DNA of 10,493 bases, from positions 1 to 10,493 of the forward strand of contig PFMK01000007.1 of the NCBI GenBank assembly GCA_002785215.1, written 5' to 3'. The translations under genes and the position numbers were made by a program. The stretch is from Candidatus Gottesmanbacteria bacterium CG_4_10_14_0_8_um_filter_37_24 (GTDB taxonomy: Bacteria; Patescibacteriota; Microgenomatia; 2-02-FULL-39-11). A model generated the notes under the pieces. That model made no database searches, was not told the DNA's origin, and saw only the letters and a list, made by a program, of their open reading frames with translations. The first letter of the stretch is position 1, and each line of letters starts with the position of its first letter. Shown piece after piece: positions 1 through 5,457 of the stretch.

Positions 1-100
1 ATCCTACGTCTAAAACCCTGCTTTTCTCCCTAATCATGTTATAAACCAACATATGCGCTTCATAAGGAACAGGGTTAAATTTATTATACTTATTTTTCAT
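1..100 (-). CDS. Probable SAM-dependent methyltransferase, N-terminal fragment
   Basis: A reading frame starts with ATG at 100-98 and runs off the left edge after 33 codons. It reads MKNKYNKFNPVPYEAHMLVY, then a short stretch ending in RVLDVG. A hydrophobic strand followed by LDVG, about 30 residues from the start, is the usual position and form of motif I (SAM-binding glycine loop) in class I methyltransferases; only its first half is visible. The start codon overlaps the glycosyltransferase stop as ATGA (100-97), which suggests translational coupling and a shared transcript. Methyltransferases of this kind often sit beside glycosyltransferases in surface-glycan clusters. The family call is inferred from one motif, so the substrate is unknown. 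Confidence 0.6.
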   Translation of the reverse strand, partial: MKNKYNKFNPVPYEAHMLVYNMIREKSRVLDVG

Positions 101-876
101 TTTAATAATTTATTTCTTAGCAAACATGCATAATGTTTGGTTAAGCCTTTATATAATCCATATAATAAGGCAGCTCTAAAGCCAATATAACCTTCTTTAT
201 ATCCTTTGAGTTTAATAAAAGATCTATAAAAATGCCGAAGTGGTTCTATAATTGCATCCAATAATATATTTGCAGTTGATATCTTTGAATTTGCGATAAT
301 TTCCCCTTCAACCTTAATATATGGAAAAAACCGTAATATCGAAACAAATGAATTGTATTTGGAGTGCGAAGAATTATGATAAATTATGACATCATTAACA
401 ATTTTTATTCTATTATTATTCATCTTAGGTTGCTCATGAATCATTCCAGAATATTTTATCTTCTTGGTATTTCTAAATAATCTTAATTGATAATCAGGAT
501 AAAAATATCCATGTTTTAGATATATCTTATTATCTAAATAATTTCTTCTAGGAAATAAATACCCATCATAGTTAATTGAATCAACTAAGTTCTTTATAAT
601 CTGATTTGAATGCCCTCTTACTTCCTCATCAGCATCAATCACTAAGATCCAATTTCCTGTAGTATGTTTAATAGCAAAATTTCTTGCTGATTCAACATAA
701 CCTGAGTGTTTTTGGTAATAAATCTTATTAGTATATTTTTTAACATACTGAATGGTATTATCTGTTGAATCCATATCTACTACAACAATTTCATCTACCC
801 ATTTAATACTTCTTAAACAAGATGTTATATTTTTTTCTTCGTTGTATGTATTAATAATTGCAGATATTTTGTTCAT
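97..876 (-). CDS. Family 2 glycosyltransferase, WaaE-like
   Basis: This 259-residue protein has a GT-A fold N-terminus: NTYNEE at residues 9-14 (nucleotide-sugar binding), VVVDMDSTDNT at 31-41, and the metal-binding DADEE at 81-85. GYVESARNFAI at 59-69 and IHEQP at 146-150 match the WaaE/KdtX-like branch, known for adding a hexose to lipopolysaccharide core or similar glycans. The C-terminal 50 residues contain amphipathic or hydrophobic stretches (HFYRSFIKLKG, then GFRAALLYGLYKG) but no clear membrane anchor. It would act on the inner face of the cytoplasmic membrane using an activated sugar. The downstream methyltransferase overlaps it by four bases, so the two probably work on the same glycan. 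No convincing Shine-Dalgarno precedes the ATG; an extended -10 promoter lies about 55 bases upstream. The donor and acceptor cannot be read from the sequence. Confidence 0.85.
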   Translation of the reverse strand: MNKISAIINTYNEEKNITSCLRSIKWVDEIVVVDMDSTDNTIQYVKKYTNKIYYQKHSGYVESARNFAIKHTTGNWILVIDADEEVRGHSNQIIKNLVDSINYDGYLFPRRNYLDNKIYLKHGYFYPDYQLRLFRNTKKIKYSGMIHEQPKMNNNRIKIVNDVIIYHNSSHSKYNSFVSILRFFPYIKVEGEIIANSKISTANILLDAIIEPLRHFYRSFIKLKGYKEGYIGFRAALLYGLYKGLTKHYACLLRNKLLK

Positions 877-930
877 AAATTAAGTTTATTTTAGATAATT
901 GATCGTTAGGTCCAAACTAAATACTCTAAT

Positions 931-956
931 ATTATATCAATAAAACATGTTGACAA
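931..956 (-). promoter_or_regulatory. Extended -10 promoter for the glycosyltransferase
   Basis: On the minus strand, TGATATAAT at 939-931 is a perfect extended -10 (TGn-TATAAT). TTGTCA at 956-951 could act as a -35, but the 14-base spacer is short, so the extended -10 would have to carry recognition. The predicted start near 924 gives a leader of roughly 48 bases before the ATG at 876. Confidence 0.5.
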
Positions 957-984
957 ATAAAGTTTTATTATTAAACTTTTAAAT
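950..984 (+). promoter_or_regulatory. Possible promoter for the propeller-hydrolase gene
   Basis: A perfect TTGACA lies at 950-955, facing the gene that starts at 999. The -10 is poor: TTAAAC at 971-976 gives a 15-base spacer and TTAAAT at 979-984 a 23-base spacer. The -35 shares bases with the -35-like TTGTCA of the divergent glycosyltransferase promoter, so the two directions could compete for polymerase. Confidence 0.35.
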
Positions 985-998
985 ATAAAGTCAAAATT

Positions 999-3428
999 AT
1001 GCATACTAAAATTATTATTTATATTTTTGCGTTATTATTAGTTATTACTGTACGAATACAAAATGTATATGCTGCTACAAATTGGATAAAATATTCATCT
1101 TACCCAGTTTTATCAATTGGACCATTGGAATCGTGGGATAGCAATGCTGCTGCTTCTCCATCGATATTATTTGACGGTTCGATATATAAGATGTGGTATA
1201 TGGGATATGACGGCTCTAAATGGAGACTTGGGTATGCTTCATCGAATGATGGTCTATCGTGGATAAAATATGATAATTACATACTAGAATCAACTGATAT
1301 TAGTAACTACATCAACGTCCATAATCCTAGTGTTACATACAACAATAACGAGTATTTATTATGGTATGCAGCGTCTGATAAAACCATAAATAGAATACAT
1401 ATTAATTATTCAAAATCAGATGATGGCTTAAATTGGCAATCCTCTGTACAAGAAGTATTAAAACCCGATTATCCTTGGGAAAGTTTCGGTAATAAAGGAA
1501 TATCTTTTCCAAGAGTAATAATAAACAATAACACCTACTACATATGGTATGGGGCGTATGGAGAGTATAACGGAAAGGTAAACTGGAGGATAGGTCATGC
1601 CACTTCTACTGATGGCATAAACTGGACAAAATATCCGGAACCTGTTTTAGAAGCCGATCAAAACTGGGAAAACACAGCTGGCAGATTCGGACTTGGTAAT
1701 CCAAATGTAATCGTAGAAAATGGAATATATCATATGTGGTATCACGCAGATAGAGACATTGGTCATGCTACATCTCCCGACGGCATACATTGGATGAAAG
1801 ACCCGGATAATCCGGTACTAAGCCCTAGCTATAACCCGAATACATTTGACTATCAGAGGGTGGGAGATCCTTTTGTCATAAAGAAGGACGATATTTATTA
1901 TATGTTTTATACCGGACTAGATAATAATGGCAGGTGGCAAATAGGCCTGGCCACCAGTGAAAGCATACCAACTCCCATCATCTCCCCCACCCCAATATCA
2001 GCAACTCCTTCCATCGCTCCTTCCCCCTCCCTAACGCCTAATCCTACACTTACAATAACTCCGTCTATTACTGTTACACCGACCATACTACCCACCGTCA
2101 CAATGAATCCTAGAAACAAACCTCTGGTTATAGTTCCCGGTTTAGGTGCTTCCTGGAATCCGAAAGCTATCTTTTCCTGCAATCTCCAAAATTCAGGAGA
2201 ATGGAAGTTGGCACCATATGCTTACTATGCTTATAAACCCTTGATGAGAACTTTATCTGAAAATGCTCATTTGACTCAAGATAAGGACTTTTACCTTTAT
2301 TCCTATGACTGGAGAAATGACCTGCAAACCCAGGCGATTGATTTTAAAAAATATATAGATGATATTTTATCGAAGAAACCCGAAGGTACCAAAATTAACC
2401 TTATCGGACATAGTTATGGCGGTTTGGTAATAAGAAGTTACCTAAACAATTACCCCGGAACAGATAAAGTCGACAAAGTTATCACTGTCGGCACACCCCA
2501 CAAAGGCAGTATCCTGGCATACCCTCTCTGGGAGAATGGAGAAGTCTGGATGAATGATATATTTATGTCAGTTTCGGTGAATCAGGTTATCAACCATTGC
2601 CGAATAGTTCGTACCTTCATCTCTCCTTCTATCAATATTCCCAAAATATTATCAAAAAAAGAAATAGTGCATCTACTCATACCGTCTATTGAGAATCTGC
2701 TCCCTACGTATGATTACCTCAAAAAAGAGAGGAAAATTATCGATACATTCACTCTCAAAAATCAAAATCTCTGGTTAAAAACTCATATCTTTAATAAGAA
2801 TGGTTATCCTCATACAACATTCATTACCCTTTCAGGAGCTAATACAAAAACCATTAGATACTTAAATACCATTGATATCACATCAAAATACCGACAAAAT
2901 ACCGCTTGGGAAGACGGTAAACCGACAATAAAAGAATATTCACAGGAAGGAGACGGTAGTGTTCTGACTCTTAGCAGCGAACTTGAAGGCGTACAAAACG
3001 ACATTATTGCCGGTAATCACGGCGATATTATTTCAAAAAAAGAAGCGATCAAGAAAATATTGTCTTACGTCGGCTTTGACAACGTCCTTTCAATCACGGA
3101 GGAAACATCAGCTCCAGAATCAGATAATAATTTAGTTATTTCCATTGATCATCATGCAAAATTACAGCTTACAACTCCCAATTTAGATAGTATTATTAGT
3201 GATGACGATATCATTGCCATAAATAATCCCAAACAAGGAGTTTATCGTCTAAAGATCACGCCCTATACGAAAGGTCTGGCATATATACATATAATGCAGC
3301 TTACTAAAAACACAGAACCCGAATACAATAATTACGCTATGTACTTCAACCCGGAAAACCCGATTAATTTCACGTTTCCTTATTATTCAAATCAAATTCG
3401 TGGTCTTAAATTGATACCGGTTAATTGA
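999..3428 (+). CDS. Secreted beta-propeller / LCAT-like lipase fusion
   Basis: This is an exported protein of 809 residues. Residues 1-25 form a signal peptide (basic start, hydrophobic IIIYIFALLLVITV, likely cut after VYA). Residues 27-320 hold five repeats built on [MIL][WF]Y..., G[HY]ATS and DG[IL].W, like blades of GH43/GH32-type five-bladed propellers. Residues 321-372 are a Pro/Thr/Ser-rich linker. Residues 374-690 form an alpha/beta hydrolase resembling the LCAT/lipase group: VIVPGLGAS at 377-385 (oxyanion region), GHSYGG at 470-475 with nucleophile Ser472, TVGTPHKGS at 497-504, Asp652 in GDGSV and His674 in NHGDI. The last ~110 residues look like a beta-rich accessory domain. A likely role is hydrolysis of an ester or lipid outside the cell, with the propeller binding glycan. 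The propeller's catalytic acids are not evident, so glycosidase activity is uncertain. It stands alone, convergent with the AlkD-like gene. Confidence 0.85.
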   Translation: MHTKIIIYIFALLLVITVRIQNVYAATNWIKYSSYPVLSIGPLESWDSNAAASPSILFDGSIYKMWYMGYDGSKWRLGYASSNDGLSWIKYDNYILESTDISNYINVHNPSVTYNNNEYLLWYAASDKTINRIHINYSKSDDGLNWQSSVQEVLKPDYPWESFGNKGISFPRVIINNNTYYIWYGAYGEYNGKVNWRIGHATSTDGINWTKYPEPVLEADQNWENTAGRFGLGNPNVIVENGIYHMWYHADRDIGHATSPDGIHWMKDPDNPVLSPSYNPNTFDYQRVGDPFVIKKDDIYYMFYTGLDNNGRWQIGLATSESIPTPIISPTPISATPSIAPSPSLTPNPTLTITPSITVTPTILPTVTMNPRNKPLVIVPGLGASWNPKAIFSCNLQNSGEWKLAPYAYYAYKPLMRTLSENAHLTQDKDFYLYSYDWRNDLQTQAIDFKKYIDDILSKKPEGTKINLIGHSYGGLVIRSYLNNYPGTDKVDKVITVGTPHKGSILAYPLWENGEVWMNDIFMSVSVNQVINHCRIVRTFISPSINIPKILSKKEIVHLLIPSIENLLPTYDYLKKERKIIDTFTLKNQNLWLKTHIFNKNGYPHTTFITLSGANTKTIRYLNTIDITSKYRQNTAWEDGKPTIKEYSQEGDGSVLTLSSELEGVQNDIIAGNHGDIISKKEAIKKILSYVGFDNVLSITEETSAPESDNNLVISIDHHAKLQLTTPNLDSIISDDDIIAINNPKQGVYRLKITPYTKGLAYIHIMQLTKNTEPEYNNYAMYFNPENPINFTFPYYSNQIRGLKLIPVN

Positions 3429-3558
3429 TGTTTAGACTACTCTTATCTGTAGGAATGATCCAATTAACTTTATACATTTTTCCAGCTATGAGGCTATCCT
3501 TATGAAAATTTCAAGTCATCGGCGACAATCAAGAAATATTTATGTAAATTTTTTACGG

Positions 3559-4242
3559 CTATCTTAATTTGTTCAATTTTCTCTTTACTGCTTCACCCCG
3601 TAATTCTCTCAAAGCATCAGAAGAAATCCACCGAGCCGAAGTAGAAGGAATTTTTTGAATTTCCAAAGAGATTCTTATAGCTTCTTTATTTAGAATTATA
3701 TTTCGTTTTCCGATTTGCCGTAAAGCCCAATTCACTGCCTTTTTTACATATTTTCTTTCATCTGTTGAACAAGCTTTAATAATAGATAAGAATTGGATAA
3801 ATTCCGTATCCTTGGCCCTTCTATCATGAAAAGCGAACCAAGCTATCATGGCAAAAGATGCCCTTTTTACGTATTCTTCTTTTCTTTTACTCCATTCATG
3901 AATTTTTTTATGGACGAATTTTGTCTTATCAAATAAATTTCCACAACATTGATCACAGACATCCCAAGAATCGAATCCTCCTACCCATTCTTCCATCTGA
4001 CGTTCAGTTACCATATCATATTCTTCAATCATACTGGCTAATATTCTAGCCTCATGAATTCCAGTAGACCATAATTGGAGCGAAAGATCATGGTTTCTCC
4101 CAATTTGCTTCGCCAATTTTCGTAAAATTGGAATTGCCACACCTAAAGTTCTACTCGGGTTTATCCCGAACCTTTCCATTCCTCTTACCGATTCCTTGCT
4201 GGAATGCTTTTTCAACTCTTTTATTATATGATCACAATCCAT
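3559..4242 (-). CDS. AlkD-like DNA alkylation repair protein (HEAT repeats)
   Basis: The 227-residue, all-helical protein matches the DNA alkylation repair family (PF08713), whose known member AlkD removes bulky or cationic alkylated bases such as N3- and N7-alkylpurines without flipping the base. Family landmarks visible are GVAIPILRKLAK at 34-45, HEARILASMI at 63-72, FDSWDVCDQ at 90-98, KRASFAMIAW at 126-135, VKKAVNWALRQIGKRN at 166-181 and ARWISSDALREL at 203-214. Trp93, Asp97, Arg127 and Trp172 fall where AlkD has its catalytic-cleft Trp, Asp, Arg and Trp; this alignment is from memory. Length is normal for the family. No Shine-Dalgarno precedes the ATG at 4242. TATAAA at 4263-4258 is a possible -10 and lies on the edge of the inverted-repeat element upstream. 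No operon partner is visible. Confidence 0.88.
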   Translation of the reverse strand: MDCDHIIKELKKHSSKESVRGMERFGINPSRTLGVAIPILRKLAKQIGRNHDLSLQLWSTGIHEARILASMIEEYDMVTERQMEEWVGGFDSWDVCDQCCGNLFDKTKFVHKKIHEWSKRKEEYVKRASFAMIAWFAFHDRRAKDTEFIQFLSIIKACSTDERKYVKKAVNWALRQIGKRNIILNKEAIRISLEIQKIPSTSARWISSDALRELRGEAVKRKLNKLR

Positions 4243-4260
4243 ATATTGAAGTTATTATTT

Positions 4261-4363
4261 ATACCCATCTTACTCAGGTTTGCATCCGCCAGCTGGCGGA
4301 GAAAAGCTGATTAGATGGGTATATACTGAGTAACTTAGATACAAACCTGAGTTACGTGAGTAT
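4261..4363. repeat. Interleaved inverted-repeat element, possible pseudoknot
   Basis: Two perfect inverted repeats occur in A-B-A'-B' order. A is ATACCCATCT (4261-4270) with AGATGGGTAT (4313-4322). B is ACTCAGGTTTG (4272-4282) with CAAACCTGAGT (4342-4352). A third, imperfect pair joins ATACT-GA-GTAACT (4323-4335) to AGTTAC-GTG-AGTAT (4350-4363). A 16-bp palindrome sits between A/B and A'. Because A and B cross, the RNA could form an H-type pseudoknot or switch between two hairpins. On the minus strand the element follows the tRNA locus and ends about 18 bases before the AlkD-like start codon. No T-run follows, so it is not an ordinary terminator. Function is unknown. Confidence 0.7.
4285..4300. 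repeat. 16-bp GC-rich palindrome (dispersed-repeat type)
   Basis: TCCGCCAGCTGGCGGA is a perfect palindrome in an AT-rich spacer. With its left flank it reads TTTGCATCCGCC (4279-4290). The 42-nt insert in the tRNA contains TTTGCATCGCC (4567-4577) and also closes with TGGCGG. The shared flank and ends suggest both are copies of one dispersed palindromic family. Confidence 0.7.
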
Positions 4364-4417
4364 AAAAGTAAAATAAGAATAATTTGTGGATCCGAGAGGA
4401 CTCGAACCTCTGACCTT

Positions 4418-4539
4418 CGCGACCTGCCCGGAACGTCCAACGTTCCCCGCCGAACTTGTAGCCGCTGGTGGTTTCGAACCACCTACCTCTACGATGTGAA
4501 CGTAGCGCTCTACCAACTGAGCTAAGCGGCCAAGGCAGG
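4418..4539 (-). mobile_element. 122-nt insert carrying a whole tRNA-Val(CAC)
   Basis: This insert lies in the 3' strand of the outer tRNA's anticodon stem. It begins CCTGCC (4539-4534) and ends GGCAGG (4428-4423), a 6-bp terminal inverted repeat, followed by T and CGCG (4421-4418), which repeats the CGCG at 4543-4540 just before the insert. That could be a 4-bp target duplication; because CGCG is self-complementary it also extends the end pairing to ten pairs with one bulged T. Inside are a 73-nt tRNA (4531-4459) and a hairpin, GGAACGT-TGG-ACGTTCC on the minus strand (4446-4430). No protein is encoded, so any movement would depend on an enzyme supplied in trans. Confidence 0.6.
4459..4531 (-). 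tRNA. tRNA-Val(CAC), intact
   Basis: A complete 73-nt cloverleaf. The acceptor GGCCGCT pairs with AGCGGCT (one G-U at the end), D arm GCTC-AGTTGGTA-GAGC, anticodon arm CTACG-TTCACAT-CGTAG with anticodon CAC at 4498-4496 (reads GUG), variable loop AGGTA, T arm GGTGG-TTCGAAA-CCACC, discriminator A. CCA is not encoded. It lies wholly within the second insert of another tRNA-Val with the same anticodon but different acceptor, anticodon-stem and T-stem sequences. No promoter of its own is apparent; it would be read from the promoter before the outer tRNA. Confidence 0.95.
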
Positions 4540-4558
4540 CGCGGTGTGAACGCGACGC

Positions 4559-4600
4559 CCCCCGCCTTTGCATCGCCTGAGCGAAGCTCTGGCGGGCAGG
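4559..4600 (-). mobile_element. 42-nt palindromic insert in the tRNA D stem
   Basis: This insert lies between tRNA positions 23 and 24. On the minus strand it starts CCTGCCCGCC and ends GGCGGGGG. The ends pair as CC-(TG bulge)-CCCGCC with GGCGGG-GG. An alternative internal hairpin, CGCC-A-GAGC-TTC-GCTC-A-GGCG (4594-4574), has an A-A mismatch. It contains no gene. It starts with the same CCTGCC as the 122-nt insert and shares TTTGCATC(C)GCC with the palindrome at 4285-4300. GC content is far above the surrounding DNA. It looks like a small non-autonomous palindromic element; no target duplication is evident at this site. Confidence 0.65.
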
Positions 4601-4632
4601 TCTACCCACTGAGCCACGGATCCTGATGAGTT

Positions 4633-4662
4633 ATTATACATAATTCACTCTTGATATGCCAA
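4633..4662 (-). promoter_or_regulatory. Promoter of the tRNA locus
   Basis: On the minus strand, TTGGCA (4662-4657), an 18-base spacer and TATAAT (4638-4633) form a near-consensus sigma-70 promoter. Transcription would begin near 4626, about three bases before the outer tRNA's first base, as expected for a real tRNA gene. It is the only obvious promoter for both tRNAs. Confidence 0.65.
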
Positions 4663-4679
4663 GGTATGCTCCATATAAT
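4651..4679 (+). promoter_or_regulatory. Promoter of lepB
   Basis: TTGATA (4651-4656), a 17-base spacer and TATAAT (4674-4679) face lepB and would give a leader of about 94 bases. The element is interlocked with the opposite-facing tRNA promoter, whose -35 lies in this spacer. A second TATAAT at 4755-4760, without a -35, might give a much shorter leader. Confidence 0.55.
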
Positions 4680-4779
4680 TATACATATTGATTTAAGTTT
4701 CTTAGAGGATAATATTAATAAGTTATCTTAACCCTAATAATTCAAAAATATAGTTATAATATTATTCACGAAATCACAT

Positions 4780-5457
4780 ATGCCTGAAAGAATTGCCATT
4801 GACAAAAAAATCGACGATGAAATCCCCAATGTAGTGATTGCGACGCCTAGGCAAGTTACAGATGGAATAAATAAAGACATATCAGGAGAGAATATTATTA
4901 CAACTATATCAAAAGGTATTGTCCATTTCTTTTTTGATTTTCTGGAAACAATTGTCGTGGCCCTATCGATATTCGTGGTAATTTATCTTTTTTTCGTCCA
5001 GCCTCACGAAGTAAAAGGAAGTTCTATGGAACCGAATTTCCATAACAATGAATTTATTTTAACTGATAAAATTTCTTATCGTTTTCAAGACCCGAAAAGA
5101 GGTGATGTAATAATATTCAGATCACCAAATAATCCGGATGTTGATTACATAAAAAGAATAATTGCTCTTCCCGGAGAAAAAGTCAAAGCCAAAAATGGTT
5201 ATATATACGTAGATGAAACAAAATTAAGTGAAAAATATTTAAATGATCTGACTTTCCTTTTCCCGACCAGTAAATTACAAAATGACATTGATATCATTGT
5301 ACCACAGGATGAATATTTCGTCTTAGGGGATAACCGCCCGCATAGTTCTGATTCTAGGGAGTTCGGCCCAATTTCAAGAAGTTCAATCATTGGAAAAGCA
5401 TTTATTAGATATTGGCCTTTACCTCTTTTGGGAGTTATTCCGGAAATTAAATATTAG
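4780..5457 (+). CDS. lepB: Signal peptidase I
   Basis: This membrane serine protease (225 residues, S26 family) cuts signal peptides from exported proteins on the outer face of the cytoplasmic membrane. After a polar cytoplasmic segment of about 48 residues there is one membrane helix (about 51-73, ending FFVQP). Box B is GSSMEP with nucleophile Ser82, box C covers RGDVIIF at 107-113, box D is DYIKRIIALPGE with general base Lys125, and box E is LGDNRPHSSDSR at 182-193. These give the complete Ser/Lys dyad. The length fits the short Gram-positive-type enzymes. There is no clear Shine-Dalgarno before the ATG. The gene faces parB and their stop codons overlap (5454-5457). The propeller-hydrolase at 999, with its VYA cleavage site, would be a natural substrate. 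Confidence 0.95.
   Translation: MPERIAIDKKIDDEIPNVVIATPRQVTDGINKDISGENIITTISKGIVHFFFDFLETIVVALSIFVVIYLFFVQPHEVKGSSMEPNFHNNEFILTDKISYRFQDPKRGDVIIFRSPNNPDVDYIKRIIALPGEKVKAKNGYIYVDETKLSEKYLNDLTFLFPTSKLQNDIDIIVPQDEYFVLGDNRPHSSDSREFGPISRSSIIGKAFIRYWPLPLLGVIPEIKY

Larger units (their letters stand above)
4387..4623 (-). tRNA. tRNA-Val(CAC) interrupted by two inserts
   Basis: Three minus-strand blocks, 4623-4601 (23 nt), 4558-4540 (19 nt) and 4417-4387 (31 nt), join into exactly 73 nt with canonical structure. Acceptor GGATCCG pairs with CGGATCC; D stem GCTC pairs with the rejoined GAGC; anticodon stem TCGCG pairs with the rejoined CGCGA around TTCACAC (anticodon CAC at 4548-4546); T arm AGAGG-TTCGAGT-CCTCT; discriminator A, as valine tRNAs require. 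No CCA is encoded. A 42-nt insert separates positions 23 and 24 and a 122-nt insert separates 42 and 43. All visible stems are undamaged, so the interruption is either recent or removed at the RNA level. As it stands, without removal of the inserts, it cannot make a normal tRNA. A good promoter lies directly upstream. Confidence 0.75.

Noticed and set aside
1907..2182. Minus-strand frame of 91 codons opposite the Pro/Thr linker
   Set aside because: It is the antisense of the repetitive linker codons, giving a Val/Gly-rich low-complexity product with no family features.
3429..3558. Bidirectional terminator between the convergent hydrolase and AlkD-like genes
   Set aside because: No stable hairpin with a T-run was found on either strand; the T-run at 3548-3553 has no stem beside it.
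4418..4600. Group I or group II intron in the tRNA
   Set aside because: The inserts are 42 and 122 nt and the larger one is mostly another tRNA. No room or sequence for a group I core or a group II domain V, and the D-stem site is not a usual intron position.
4421..4602. One composite element bounded by GACCTGCCCG and CGGGCAGGTC
   Set aside because: The 10-bp ends are perfect, but this parse leaves the outer tRNA without an anticodon arm and makes the exact restoration of the D and anticodon stems by 4558-4540 a coincidence. Kept only as a weaker alternative.
4270..4609. Two minus-strand reading frames of 70 and 85 codons across the tRNA locus
   Set aside because: They read straight through tRNA arms; stretches such as RLAQLVERYVHIVEVGGSKPP and SEVRVLSDP are what translated tRNA genes look like. 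No start signal or protein family was seen.
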